DNA of 64,000 nt from Paenibacillus sp. (GTDB lineage Bacteria > Bacillota > Bacilli > Paenibacillales > Paenibacillaceae), in assembly GCA_017512705.1 (NCBI GenBank), contig JAFWEX010000074.1, forward strand, positions 60,418 to 124,417, written 5' to 3'. The notes beneath the pieces are model-generated. The model was given only the letters and a program-made list of their open reading frames with translations. It was not told the DNA's origin and did no database searches. Below, one piece after another: positions 51,232-60,490 of this stretch (position 1 is its first letter; every line of letters starts with the position of its first letter). The position numbers were made by a program, and so were the translations under genes.

Positions 51232-51926
51232 TGCTTAGTGATATAGCCTATCAATGGAAACTGATATATAGCCCCGTTCGATGGATCGTGTGTCTGCTAT
51301 TCATTGTTATGGTGCCATTCATTTTCTATGCGCCAACAGCCAGAGACGTCCTGAATATATCAGAAATATATATGCCGTTGGCTGGAATGATTATGATGAC
51401 CGATCTGATGTTAATTGAAATTACATGTCAGGCAAGTGAAACTGTATATATGAGCAAGCAACACAGAGGGGTTCCTCTGGTTTACAGGTTCATCATGATT
51501 ACCGTACTTCTTTCATGTTGTTTACTAATTTCCTACGGTATAATTCAAGGCAAAAGTATGGACACGGGCTCATTTACGTTTGAATTTTTCAAGATGTACA
51601 TGATTGTTATGCCGGGAATGCTTCTGATGGGCATGCTTGGGATGACGTTTGCCAATCTAACCTCATTCACTGCTGCCGGATACCTGCCTGCGCTGCTATA
51701 CTGGGGATATTGGATGACCAATTCGACTATGAATCAGGATATGCCTTTTCATCTGTTTGCGTTTGCCAATAATAATAACTATATCTTATCCAAAGGATTG
51801 CTTCTCCTCACTGTATTATTTTTTCTCGGAATAAATATATATATGGTCAATCAGAGTCCATTGCGTAGGATGCGAATAAATCATCTGAAAAAGCATATAA
51901 AGCGATTTAAGAAAAAGAGTATGTGA
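51231..51926 (+). CDS. ABC-2 type permease subunit, second membrane protein
   Basis: 231 residues, about six hydrophobic helices. GTG 51231 shares its G with the previous stop (TAGTG); GGGAGG lies 14 bases upstream. The basic tail (R-R-M-R-I-N-H-L-K-K-H-I-K-R-F-K-K-K) is likely cytoplasmic. Together with the two genes before it, this makes a complete exporter or self-protection transporter; the substrate is unknown. Confidence 0.8.
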   Translation: MLSDIAYQWKLIYSPVRWIVCLLFIVMVPFIFYAPTARDVLNISEIYMPLAGMIMMTDLMLIEITCQASETVYMSKQHRGVPLVYRFIMITVLLSCCLLISYGIIQGKSMDTGSFTFEFFKMYMIVMPGMLLMGMLGMTFANLTSFTAAGYLPALLYWGYWMTNSTMNQDMPFHLFAFANNNNYILSKGLLLLTVLFFLGINIYMVNQSPLRRMRINHLKKHIKRFKKKSM

Positions 51927-52000
51927 ACACCAATCCACAGAGGGCCAAACGTTGCTTGTTTCCACAAAAAAAAGCCCTTGTAATAGTAATGTTGCATCAG

Positions 52001-52035
52001 AACACTGTAGTCCATATGGACGGCAGTGTTTTTTC
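52001..52035 (+). terminator. Intrinsic terminator after ABC operon
   Basis: AACACTGTAGTCCAT and ATGGACGGCAGTGTT form a 15-bp stem with one mismatched pair, followed by TTTTTTC. The remainder of 51927-52266 holds no gene; a TACAAT-type -10 near 52137 may serve the lipoprotein gene. Confidence 0.85.
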
Positions 52036-52266
52036 TTTTGGTGTGTTTGGTGTAGCAGAAATACCTTCTGGTCTGCAATCAAAAAAGCCTTTAGACACAG
52101 GTATATGGTCGTATACAACCTATTTTTTACTTATGATACAATATAGACCGCGTCCAATGTGAACCGCGCTTGTTATCTGAAAGGATTATTTTTGGAACAG
52201 GTATTCATAACTTGAAGCAGAGGTTAATGGTTCACAGGAATATACATACGATAAGGGGAAGAGCAT

Positions 52267-53142
52267 ATGATGAAATGGAATTATACGATGAAAATGTTTA
52301 CGGTCATGTTCAGTGTAGCAGCTGTTCTGACAGCTTGTGGTGGTGGAGCTAAAGAAACTCCAAAGCCAGAGGCAACTTCCAGTACAGCAGTCACTCCATC
52401 CGAGACGAGTAGTACGGAACCTGTTACCACGGAAGCGGCGACATCTGGTTCGAATGGGAGTGAACAGACAGGTTCAGCTGCCGAAGAAGGTCGCATTGGG
52501 CTGGACTCCACTATGGAAGAGTTGGAGCAGAAGTATACGGATAAGCTCGGTTATATTCGTATCCCAATTAGTGATCATCCGGTTCGTCGAGTCAGTGAGA
52601 AAGGTTCCAAAAATATTAGTATTTCCAATTATGGTGATGCTGTTGTGGATTTGAATGCCGGTGTGCCGATTCATTCCGATTCGCAGAAGCTGATCGATGA
52701 TGCTTTCCCTCATTTTACAACGGTGCAAGCACCTGACGTGTCTTATGTAACTTGGGAAGAGGCTACCAATATGGAGCGTGCCATGGTGAAAACGCTGTTT
52801 ATCGCCCGTGAAGGCTTGCTCATCACTGAGGATGCTATGAAAAATAAGGACTACAGCAGCCAGGACTTTCGTGATTCCATGAATTTCTTTAGAGTAACCG
52901 CCAAGTTCGAATCCATGCCGCCCGTGGCACAGCATCCGTACGACATTACGCTGACCACGCTGTATGAGAAGGCTCGCAAATCGTGGGGGCAGCTGGCTGC
53001 AATGGACCCTGAGCAGGATGAAGCGGCATTTGCCGAGATGTATAAAACGGCGCGAACGGATGCCAATAATGCGATGGGATTTCTTAATGTGGTGTTGTCT
53101 ACGAATGAGGAAGAGCGAATCAAAGAGATATATGGGGAGTAA
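52267..53142 (+). CDS. Lipoprotein of unknown function
   Basis: 291 residues. The signal peptide with lipobox LTAC (Cys at about residue 24) is followed by a Ser/Thr/Glu-rich linker (about 30-75) and a helical mature domain (M-E-E-L-E-Q-K-Y; W-E-E-A-T-N-M-E-R-A-M-V-K-T-L-F). ATG 52267 follows AGGGGAAG. It should be anchored on the outer face of the membrane. No known family recognised. It is the only complete gene between the ABC operon and the second copy of the 75-base repeat. Confidence 0.7.
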   Translation: MMKWNYTMKMFTVMFSVAAVLTACGGGAKETPKPEATSSTAVTPSETSSTEPVTTEAATSGSNGSEQTGSAAEEGRIGLDSTMEELEQKYTDKLGYIRIPISDHPVRRVSEKGSKNISISNYGDAVVDLNAGVPIHSDSQKLIDDAFPHFTTVQAPDVSYVTWEEATNMERAMVKTLFIAREGLLITEDAMKNKDYSSQDFRDSMNFFRVTAKFESMPPVAQHPYDITLTTLYEKARKSWGQLAAMDPEQDEAAFAEMYKTARTDANNAMGFLNVVLSTNEEERIKEIYGE

Positions 53143-53242
53143 ACCTATCAATGTGCTGGTCGGCAGTGCCGTTGTAGCTTTTGCCGGAGGAATTGCCAAT
53201 GAAGGTGCAGAAGCTCAAGAAGCGGGTGGCATTGTTTCTTAA
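53132..53242 (+). CDS. Possible 36-residue peptide gene overlapping the lipoprotein
   Basis: ATG 53132 in a second frame, overlapping the lipoprotein's last 11 bases, encodes M-G-S-K-P-I-N-V-L-V-G-S-A-V-V-A-F-A-G-G then I-A-N-E-G-A-E-A-Q-E-A-G-G-I-V-S. The Gly/Ala-rich hydrophobic middle and acidic tail look like a small secreted or bacteriocin-like peptide. The ribosome site (AAAGAG) is weak, so this could be chance. Confidence 0.3.
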   Translation: MGSKPINVLVGSAVVAFAGGIANEGAEAQEAGGIVS

Positions 53243-53248
53243 TTCAGT

Positions 53249-53330
53249 TTTTCATTTTAACAAAAGAGTGACTCTGAGCTTCTGAGTCACTTTTTTATTT
53301 GGGTTAGTGCGTTATAGATAGGTTGGCATT
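53249..53330 (+). repeat. Direct repeat with terminator, right copy
   Basis: Near copy of 49250-49330: AACAAAAGAGTGACTCTGAGCTTCTGAGTCACTTTTTTATTTGGGTTAGTGC. The hairpin TGACTC/GAGTCA followed by a T-run terminates the lipoprotein transcript. Confidence 0.7.
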
Positions 53331-53342
53331 GGGTTGGAAAAC

Positions 53343-53687
53343 TTATTTGGAGTTAACCTCTTCCTCGCTTTTTCGTTTGTCGATAAACTCTCCCGGTCCA
53401 CCTTCTGAATCGATTTCCAAGGAGGGGAGATGAAATGATAATGAGAGAGAAGTATATGGATCATCTTTAACATGTCCGTACAATACCATTGTAGATGACA
53501 TGGGTAAATGAACTTCGTAACGATTGAACTCAACATCAGCATCATAATATTTTTTGAAGTATTCTTCTCCAATAGGAATCGCTTTATGATAATATTCATC
53601 ACTTTCACTCTGAGATAATCCTCCGCAACCAGTTACAAGGATCATAAGTGTAATGAAAATTAGTAAAAAACGATGGTTAATAACCAA
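53343..53687 (-). CDS. Small lipoprotein, DUF1433-like
   Basis: 114 residues. The signal peptide ends with lipobox VTGC (Cys about 21). The mature part has I-P-I-G-E-E-Y-F-K-K-Y-Y-D-A-D-V-E-F and later G-H-V-K-D-D-P, a pattern resembling DUF1433 lipoproteins of Bacillus/Paenibacillus. TTG 53687 is the only in-frame start; AAAGGA lies 14 bases upstream, rather far. No partner genes. Confidence 0.55.
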   Translation of the reverse strand: MVINHRFLLIFITLMILVTGCGGLSQSESDEYYHKAIPIGEEYFKKYYDADVEFNRYEVHLPMSSTMVLYGHVKDDPYTSLSLSFHLPSLEIDSEGGPGEFIDKRKSEEEVNSK

Positions 53688-53840
53688 AATGAATATACAT
53701 CCTTTCTTGGAAAAAAGTATGTGTCATAGTATACTATAATCCTCATGAAAAGATAATGGTAATGAAGAGCTATACAACGGAGGAATAATTCCATCTTGTA
53801 ATATACCCATTCCCAATACATGTACCAAACTGCATTGCAG

Positions 53841-53893
53841 ACCTTTAAGAACCATCCTAATCTCCATGGATAGCTGGTGCTTAAAGGTTTTTG
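53841..53893 (+). terminator. Isolated terminator-like hairpin upstream of galactokinase-family gene
   Basis: ACCTTTAAGaACCA pairs with TGGTgCTTAAAGGT around a 20-base loop, followed by TTTTTG on the plus strand. No gene lies upstream on that strand (the 53688-53982 gap is empty), so it may end a small RNA or act as an attenuator for the 54070 gene. Confidence 0.5.
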
Positions 53894-54069
53894 TTATCTT
53901 AATTTCTAAATAGACACATCTTTCAAAAAACGCTTACAAAATTTCAATTCTGCCCTACCCATTCGGCTACGAAGCTGAGATAATGGAAAGGGCTAATCCG
54001 ATGAGGATTGTAGACGACATAAGAGATAGCGGTTACAACCCGCTCGCATATGAAATGGGAGGAATAGAG

Positions 54070-55365
54070 ATGACCACACAGGTAACAGAACTCATTCAGT
54101 CAAAACAGGGACAGGCATTGCTTGCGCAAATGTACGGTTCACAGCATGCTGAGGAACAGGGCGCACGATACATCAAGCTAGATGCTTCATTTCGCGAGCA
54201 CTTTGGTGAGCAAGAGCAGGTGCACTTGTTCAGTTCTCCGGGACGCAGCGAGATCGGTGGTAACCACACGGACCATAACCATGGTAAAGTTCTTGCGGGT
54301 AGCATCACACTGGATACGATTGCGGTAGCAGCAGCGACAGATGATTCCGTAATTACGTTCTACTCCGAGGGATATGATCAAAAATATGTCATCGATCTTG
54401 CAGATTTGAAACCGAACACGAATGATGACGGTACTACTGCATTGATTCGCGGTATGGCTGCCGGACTTGTCGAAATGGGTTATAAGGTTGGCGGATTCAA
54501 GGCAGACATCTCCAGTAACGTATTTGCGGCTTCTGGTGTAAGCTCCTCAGCTTCCTTTGAGATGCTGATCTGTACGATCCTGAACCATTTCTACAATGAT
54601 GGCAAACTGGATGTCGTGACACTTGCGAAGATTGGACAGTATGCAGAGAATCATTTCTGGAACAAACCGTCCGGCCTGTTGGATCAGATGGCTTGTGCGT
54701 ATGGGGGTCTGATCTCCATTGATTTTGCCAATCCGGCTGAACCTGTGATTGAGCCTGTGGAATGGAATTTCCAAGAGAACGGTTATTCCTTGGTCATCGT
54801 GAATACAGGTGGTAACCATGCCGACCTGACAGAAGATTATGCTTCGGTTCCTAATGAGATGAGAGCTGTGGCGAAGGCCCTTGGCGCTGAATATGTACGT
54901 GAAATTTCGGAAGATGATATCTATGCGAAGCTGCCTGCGATCCGTGAAGCAGCTGGAGATCGCGCGGTATTGCGTGCGCTGCATTTCCTAGAAGAGAATA
55001 AACGCGTGGATGGACAAGTATCTGCTCTGCGTGAAGGACGCTTTAGTGATTTCTTGTCGCTCATCACTGCGTCGGGTAACTCATCATGGAAATGGCTACA
55101 AAACGTTTACCAAAGCGGTGCTTCTCGTGCACAGGAGATATCCGTTGCTCTCGCATTGACCGAGAATTACTTGAGTAAACTCGGGGATGGCGCGTGCCGT
55201 GTCCACGGCGGTGGATTTGCAGGGGTTATTCTGGCTATCGTACCGAATGCCAAGGCAGAGGAATACATGAACTGGATGCGCGGCATGCTGGATACACCGA
55301 TCATCGTGGTTAACGTGCGTCAACAGGGTTCCATCTGTTTGAATGCGGAGCTGAATAAAATTTAA
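54070..55365 (+). CDS. galK: Galactokinase-family GHMP kinase
   Basis: 431 residues. All three GHMP motifs are present: SPGRSEIGGNHTDHNHGK (about 56-73, substrate and phosphate binding), ASGVSSSASFEML (about 153-165, P-loop) and CRVHGGGFAGVILAIV (about 375-390). ATG 54070 has GGGAGG 7 bases upstream; the frame extends to 53983 without a start site. The GGNHTDH in place of G-E-H-T-D-Y marks a subgroup different from classical GalK, so the sugar substrate may differ. There is no galT/galE neighbour. It may link to the GH2 glycosidase far upstream, but no operon connects them. Confidence 0.82.
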   Translation: MTTQVTELIQSKQGQALLAQMYGSQHAEEQGARYIKLDASFREHFGEQEQVHLFSSPGRSEIGGNHTDHNHGKVLAGSITLDTIAVAAATDDSVITFYSEGYDQKYVIDLADLKPNTNDDGTTALIRGMAAGLVEMGYKVGGFKADISSNVFAASGVSSSASFEMLICTILNHFYNDGKLDVVTLAKIGQYAENHFWNKPSGLLDQMACAYGGLISIDFANPAEPVIEPVEWNFQENGYSLVIVNTGGNHADLTEDYASVPNEMRAVAKALGAEYVREISEDDIYAKLPAIREAAGDRAVLRALHFLEENKRVDGQVSALREGRFSDFLSLITASGNSSWKWLQNVYQSGASRAQEISVALALTENYLSKLGDGACRVHGGGFAGVILAIVPNAKAEEYMNWMRGMLDTPIIVVNVRQQGSICLNAELNKI

Positions 55366-55381
55366 GGCGATAATGATTCAA

Positions 55382-55417
55382 GGCGGCCTGGAGGGAATTC
55401 CTCCAGACCGCCTTTTT
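55382..55417 (+). terminator. Intrinsic terminator after galactokinase gene
   Basis: GGCGGCCTGGAGG pairs with CCTCCAGACCGCC (one mismatch) around GAATT, followed by TTTTTG. Confidence 0.9.
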
Positions 55418-55460
55418 GAATTCGGGAAATAATGCTGGACAAAGGTTTGTCAGAAGAGCT

Positions 55461-56405
55461 TCATATTAAACGTTGATCCTGAAAAATCGTGTCTTCATGC
55501 CAGAAGTCCTGAGTCTCAGCAAGGATAACACTTGCAGGTGTGATGGTGGCTTCCGTAATCGGCTGGCCTGTTTTGTTCAGATAATATCGGATCAGATGAT
55601 ATCCACAAGCGTACCCCGCAGCGTAGGGCATGCCCACAGGCGTAAAGTGCTGCATACGTGCGAGTTCATCACCGTACAGATAAGGGTGAATTTGGTCAAA
55701 TCCGGTGACATGTAACTGGTCTTTGATCTTGGGTTTAATGATGTTGTTTAACGTATCCATATCCGTTTTAGTCACCCATGGTCCAAGCAACCCCTCCCCA
55801 TATAGGGATGTAGCAAAATTCTCCGCAAGCCCTTCGCTTACCATCATCTCACCGAGCGTAACCGCCGGATTCCACTGGATATGTTGGTACCTCACATTGT
55901 GGTTGCACTCATGGGCAAGTACGGATGGAATGCGAGGTAGGGTATACGCGTTTGGAACCAGATTGGCAATAATATAACCTGGAATCCCGCCGTCTCCACT
56001 AATGCCTTCATTGATCTGCAGCATGGGACTGTCCGGATTACCTAATAAAACGGTGTATACATATTCCGAAACGTTCAAGGTAATGCCATCCTTTATGAAT
56101 GCATGCAAACTTCTCTCAACCGCCTCCTGACATTGCTGCCAGAATGTCTCCGAAGAGATGGCTGCGAGAGGTTCTTTAATGTCCGCAGTGATCGCTTCTG
56201 GTGCGATATTCATCCAGTTGTTCATCGTAATTACATCGAAACCGCCAGGCTCCTGAGCGCGGAAAGGGATGTGCTGAATGTTCCATTTTTCTATAAAAGG
56301 GCTGAGCATCATCTGACGGTATAATTCTATTTTTTCCGCTGGCACAGCTTGCATGATATTCTGATAGATCTTGTCTGAACGTAACGCAGTTATCTTTAAA
56401 GACAT
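55461..56405 (-). CDS. DUF2268-like predicted Zn-dependent protease (YjaZ family)
   Basis: 314 residues, cytosolic. The metal motif V-L-A-H-E-C-N-H-N-V (His-Glu-x-x-His near residue 165) and E-G-L-A-E-N-F-A about 27 residues later fit the DUF2268/YjaZ gluzincin-like family, whose E-x-x-A supplies the third ligand. N-E-G-I-S-G-D-G-G-I-P-G-Y-I lies before it. ATG 56405 follows GGGAGCG on the minus strand. It has an independent transcript convergent with the galactokinase gene. Substrate unknown. Confidence 0.8.
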   Translation of the reverse strand: MSLKITALRSDKIYQNIMQAVPAEKIELYRQMMLSPFIEKWNIQHIPFRAQEPGGFDVITMNNWMNIAPEAITADIKEPLAAISSETFWQQCQEAVERSLHAFIKDGITLNVSEYVYTVLLGNPDSPMLQINEGISGDGGIPGYIIANLVPNAYTLPRIPSVLAHECNHNVRYQHIQWNPAVTLGEMMVSEGLAENFATSLYGEGLLGPWVTKTDMDTLNNIIKPKIKDQLHVTGFDQIHPYLYGDELARMQHFTPVGMPYAAGYACGYHLIRYYLNKTGQPITEATITPASVILAETQDFWHEDTIFQDQRLI

Positions 56406-56513
56406 GTTGAATCGCTCCCTTGTGTATGATGGAACTCATTATCCGGGATCACGTTACGTGAGAGTCAAGTGGGTCTGGACAAGACTATGATATTGATTCT
56501 GAACTGGACCAGA

Positions 56514-57848
56514 CTACATGGATGAATGTTGCTGTTGCTTCTCAGGCAGATCAGACACATTGCGCATCTTGGAGGCAAACAGGAAGCAGGCCACGATGTA
56601 AACGGCACTAAGTAACAGATAAGGCAGCTGCAATGAGAAGGAACGGTCGAAAAAGGTTTCGCTCACACGCACGAGTAATCCGCCCAGCAAGGTGCCGATC
56701 GCACTAATGCCGAAGGACAGGAATCGGAATACGCTGCCTACACGCCCGAGTAGTTCATTTGGGACGGAGCGTTGCAAGATCGACGAACGGGTCACGTTAT
56801 AAACAACGATGAAAAAAGCTGCACAGAAGTACAGGCCGCCGACAAGATAAGCATTAGACGTCAGACCAACCGCTCCGTAGATCAGCCCCATCGACAGGAT
56901 GGATAGAAGGATGAGCTGCTTGGCACTCCAACGTGTTCGCATATGTGCTACAGCCTGACTACCCAGAATGCTGCCGATCGTCGCAATGGAGATGAGTACA
57001 CCGAAGGCATAGGCTTCCAGCTGCAACACTTCACGTACAAAGAAAATTTGAGTCACCAGAATCATTGAGAACATTAACGTGAGGGTCACCGAGAGAATAG
57101 CCAGACCCCGGAGAAAACGATCCTGAAACACATACTGAATGCCGGACCACATCTCACGTTTCCAATTATGCATCGGGGGGGCTTCCTGCTCTGACTCTTC
57201 CTGAGTTGTTTGCTTGGAATCTTCTGCTGATGGTTCTTGGTCTTGGGACGCTGCCGGTTTCGCAGGCAAGAAGCTGCCGCGTAAACCCATAATCAGGAGC
57301 AACGAGAGTACAGCCGTTACGGTGTCGATGGCAAAAGGATAAACGATATGCAGCGTAATAATAACTCCGCCGAATGCTACGCCCAGTATATCACTGGTGA
57401 TCAGCTGCCCGGCCGTGAATTGGCCGTTGGCTTTTTCAAGATTCTTTTCCTCCACGATCTGAGGAATAATCGTCTGGACGGTGCTGTCAAAGACAACGCG
57501 GCTCAGACCAATTCCGAACATAAAGAGGGCAAGCAGCGGGATACTGATCCAGCCTCCCCAGATACATATCGTTAGAATCAGTAGAAACAACATGCGGGTA
57601 AAGCTGGCTCCAACCAGCATATGTTTGCGTGAATATCGGTCGATCAGCACACCAACGGGCAGACTGAAAATAAGCCATGGCAATCGCAGGGCGGTCATCG
57701 TAATGGATGCATATAACGTATCTGTCGTTAGGGTGGAGACAAGCCAGGGCACAGCAGCGAGAGTCAGGCCGTCTCCCAGGAAAGTAAGGGAAAAAGCGCT
57801 GAATAGTTTGGCGTAGTTATGTTTCACAGATATAGATTTGCTCTTCAT
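56514..57848 (-). CDS. MFS transporter
   Basis: 444 residues, 12 predicted helices. Motif A is V-G-V-L-I-D-R-Y-S-R-K-H (about 68-79) between helices 2 and 3, and a charged cytoplasmic loop (about 200-230, S-Q-D-Q-E-P-S-A-E-D-S-K-Q-T-T-Q-E-E-S) lies between the two halves. It resembles macrolide-efflux-type MFS proteins. ATG 57848 is preferred, 5 bases after GGAGG; ATG 57860 adds four residues. Single gene with no clear partner. Confidence 0.85.
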   Translation of the reverse strand: MKSKSISVKHNYAKLFSAFSLTFLGDGLTLAAVPWLVSTLTTDTLYASITMTALRLPWLIFSLPVGVLIDRYSRKHMLVGASFTRMLFLLILTICIWGGWISIPLLALFMFGIGLSRVVFDSTVQTIIPQIVEEKNLEKANGQFTAGQLITSDILGVAFGGVIITLHIVYPFAIDTVTAVLSLLLIMGLRGSFLPAKPAASQDQEPSAEDSKQTTQEESEQEAPPMHNWKREMWSGIQYVFQDRFLRGLAILSVTLTLMFSMILVTQIFFVREVLQLEAYAFGVLISIATIGSILGSQAVAHMRTRWSAKQLILLSILSMGLIYGAVGLTSNAYLVGGLYFCAAFFIVVYNVTRSSILQRSVPNELLGRVGSVFRFLSFGISAIGTLLGGLLVRVSETFFDRSFSLQLPYLLLSAVYIVACFLFASKMRNVSDLPEKQQQHSSM

Positions 57849-58076
57849 TATGTCCTCCATTTGCTGATGAATGGTGGTATTTGCTCATACGTCGCAGGAT
57901 AAAGTATGGATTTGGCATAACTCCAATTTATGGTATTATAAAATGGATTTCAATCCTTATTATGTAAACGGATAAATATTATATGGAGTGAACTTATCTA
58001 TAGATCAAACGCTTATGGCTTCGTTTTGTTATTTAGTTATAAGGAATACAAGAAGGGATAAAGAGGAGGTATGTTC

Positions 58077-58361
58077 ATGAATACATTGCATCCGGAGACA
58101 ACTCTGGAAGAGGAGCGTCTATACGAAGAATTGCATCGTGTACTGGAAGACATACCGCAAGGGGAAGAACGGCAGCGAGTTATGCAACGAATGATTCGTC
58201 AGCTACAAGCTACCAACGGGCGCAATGAGCGTTTGAATGGGATCAAGGAATCATGGAACAATGCCAGACCAGCTAAACTTTGGATATGGATCGCTACTGG
58301 AGCGCTTGCACCTGTCGTATTCTTCTGTATATTTATCTGGGCATCCCTTTGGGTAGAGTGA
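58077..58361 (+). CDS. Small membrane-anchored protein
   Basis: 94 residues. A hydrophilic helical N-terminus (E-E-E-R-L-Y-E-E-L-H-R-V-L-E) is followed by one C-terminal membrane helix (about 70-92, WIWIATGALAPVVFFCIFIW). ATG 58077 follows GAGGAGGT; ATG 58071 is only 1 base from it. The topology suggests a tail-anchored protein. Family not recognised. Confidence 0.6.
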   Translation: MNTLHPETTLEEERLYEELHRVLEDIPQGEERQRVMQRMIRQLQATNGRNERLNGIKESWNNARPAKLWIWIATGALAPVVFFCIFIWASLWVE

Positions 58362-58420
58362 CGGAAATCCGTGACTGATAAAGGAGCGTTATAGGTAGAT
58401 TTATAGACTGAATTTTTAGA

Positions 58421-58450
58421 CAAAAAATAGCCTGCAGGAATATCAGGCTC
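58421..58450 (-). terminator. Terminator of the minus-strand lipoprotein gene
   Basis: On the minus strand AGCCTG pairs with CAGGCT around a 9-base loop, followed by ATTTTTTG. It lies about 100 bases past the stop at 58551. Confidence 0.65.
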
Positions 58451-58550
58451 TAGGGTGAAGTTGGTAGAACATTATATTCTATTTAGAGGTTTTGAACTCT
58501 TCAGGAACTGAATGTGGTTGGCTGAGATCTGCGAGGCTGAAGGTCCGTTG

Positions 58551-59075
58551 TTATTTATTCATCACTTTGACCTGACCTTGTACATACTCATGGTAGTCCC
58601 GAAAACTGCTGATATGATGAAGGGCATCGGTTTTCGACGATTGAATTTTGATTTTCCCGGACCAAGTACTGTTCTTCATTTTGGTGACTGCATTTTTGGA
58701 GCCTTCGATATCCCCGGACATCTCTTGAATGCGTTGCAGCAGAGCAGGCTGGCCCTCATATTGAAGCATCTCGGCGAGCGGCCTCATCTCTTCGAGTTTT
58801 TGACTTGAACGTTCCAGTGTTGTCATGACTTGATCACCATCGGTGTTGACGCTTAGAGAGACCATACGATGAATGTGATCTTTCTCCATCCGTTCCAGAG
58901 CTTCAAGGTGAGAAGCTTCTAACCGCTTGGGATCTCCCCAGCTCTGGGTCTGTTCAGTTTGGTGAGACTGATCCATTGCCGTAGGGTTAGTGTTGTTGCT
59001 GTTAGTCCCGCATCCCCAAACTAACGATGTACACGCCAGAATCGCTCCAATAGCAGCTAAGCGTTTTATACTCAT
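58551..59075 (-). CDS. Lipoprotein of unknown function
   Basis: 174 residues. Signal peptide with lipobox V-W-G-C (Cys about 22), an Asn/Thr/Gln-rich spacer (about 24-45), then a helical domain (H-L-E-A-L-E-R-M-E-K-D-H; R-S-S-Q-K-L-E-E-M-R-P-L-A-E-M-L). ATG 59075 follows AAGGAGTG. No domain recognised. Transcribed away from the dehydrogenase gene. Confidence 0.7.
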   Translation of the reverse strand: MSIKRLAAIGAILACTSLVWGCGTNSNNTNPTAMDQSHQTEQTQSWGDPKRLEASHLEALERMEKDHIHRMVSLSVNTDGDQVMTTLERSSQKLEEMRPLAEMLQYEGQPALLQRIQEMSGDIEGSKNAVTKMKNSTWSGKIKIQSSKTDALHHISSFRDYHEYVQGQVKVMNK

Positions 59076-59356
59076 GTTGTCTTGTCACTCCTTCAAAATT
59101 TTCCTGAAGGTAGTATGAGCTATACTTTCCAAAAACATGCCTGATTTTTCAAGGCTGCATTCCTATTACGAATAAAGAAGAAATAAGGCCAGACATCGAT
59201 GGTCAACAGGAAGGTAAAGTGAACATGAATAGACGCAGTGGAAAGAAAGCGATAACATGTACTATATAAGGTATAGATCAAGCTATGCAGAATGAGTAAA
59301 TCGAGCCGAGAGTTAGGAAGTAAGGATTCACAGAACAAACAGGGAGGACACGCACA

Positions 59357-60250
59357 ATGACCATATCAACAAAATCACCTGAAGAGATTACAGTAGGCTT
59401 TATTGGAACAGGCGTTATGGGAAAAAGCATGGCTGGTCACATTCAGCGTGCAGGATATATGCTTCATGTATACACGCGCACTGCCGCTAAGGCAGAAGCG
59501 CTCGTGAAGGAAGGGGCTGTCTGGCATGAGACGCCGGCAGACTTGGCTGCTGCATGTGATGTGATCATTACCATGGTAGGTTATCCCAAGGATGTAGAGG
59601 AGATTTATCTCGGAGAAGGTGGGCTTGTTGCTCATGCGAAGCCGGGTTCATATCTGATTGACATGACCACATCCAGCCCGTTGCTGGCTGCCCGTATTGC
59701 GGAGGCTGCGGAAGCCAAAGGTCTGCAGGCACTGGACGCGCCTGTATCCGGCGGTGACATCGGCGCTCGGGACGCCAAGCTGTCCATTATGGTGGGCGGT
59801 AACGAGGACGCCTATGAAGCGGTGCGTCCGATCTTTGAGCAGATGGGCACGAACATTGTGCTGCAAGGCAAGCCGGGCGCCGGGCAGCATACCAAGATGT
59901 GCAACCAGATTGCCATCGCCTCTGGCATGCTTGGCGTATGCGAAGCGCTCGCCTATGCCAAGACGTCGGGACTGAACGCGGAGAATGTGCTGAAGAGTAT
60001 AGCAACAGGCGCAGCCGGAAGCTGGTCACTCAGCAACCTCGGACCGCGTATGATCGCAGGCGACTATGAGCCTGGATTCTATGTGAAACATTTTATCAAA
60101 GACATGGGCATTGCCCTTGAATCTGCTCAAGCGATGGGCATGACAACGCCGGGATTGGCTCTGGCGGAATCCCTCTATCAGGAAATATCGAAGAACGGTT
60201 TGGACGAGAAAGGCACACAAGTGCTGTACACTTATTATCTCCCGGCTTGA
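59357..60250 (+). CDS. NAD(P)-dependent 3-hydroxyisobutyrate-dehydrogenase-family enzyme
   Basis: 297 residues. Rossmann motif VGFIGTGVMGKSMAGHI (about 13-29), the D-A-P-V-S-G-G-D-I-G-A (about 125-135) substrate motif, and G-x-x-G-x-G-Q-H-T-K-M-C-N with the catalytic lysine (about K178). The last third is helical. It may reduce or oxidise a beta-hydroxy acid such as 3-hydroxyisobutyrate, or an aldehyde such as succinate semialdehyde; the substrate is not readable. ATG 59357 follows GGGAGG by 10 bases. Monocistronic. Confidence 0.87.
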   Translation: MTISTKSPEEITVGFIGTGVMGKSMAGHIQRAGYMLHVYTRTAAKAEALVKEGAVWHETPADLAAACDVIITMVGYPKDVEEIYLGEGGLVAHAKPGSYLIDMTTSSPLLAARIAEAAEAKGLQALDAPVSGGDIGARDAKLSIMVGGNEDAYEAVRPIFEQMGTNIVLQGKPGAGQHTKMCNQIAIASGMLGVCEALAYAKTSGLNAENVLKSIATGAAGSWSLSNLGPRMIAGDYEPGFYVKHFIKDMGIALESAQAMGMTTPGLALAESLYQEISKNGLDEKGTQVLYTYYLPA

Positions 60251-60267
60251 AGTTGAACATGGGAAAA

Positions 60268-60316
60268 TGACAGTGGACTCTTTTGTTTGGAGAAGGAGAT
60301 GCTGTCTTTTTCTTTT
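60268..60316 (+). terminator. Intrinsic terminator
   Basis: GACAG-tgGACTC pairs with GAGatGCTGTC around a loop, followed by TTTTTCTTTTT. Confidence 0.6.
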
Positions 60317-60490
60317 TATGTTGAGCCAGAGGTGTGTCTGAAATCGCGGATTAGGGTATATCATGTCGTGTACTTATAACAAATCGATGAATTTATCGAA
60401 AATCCCTTTATTTTTGTTCGACTTTATCCGACATAAGTTATAGAAGTTTACATAATGATTGTACCAATATAAATAGAACGGAGCTTGCCC

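Noticed and set aside
49250-53330. Composite transposon formed by the 75-bp direct repeats
   Set aside because: No transposase, terminal inverted repeats or target-site duplication seen; the repeats carry terminators and may simply be duplicated gene ends.
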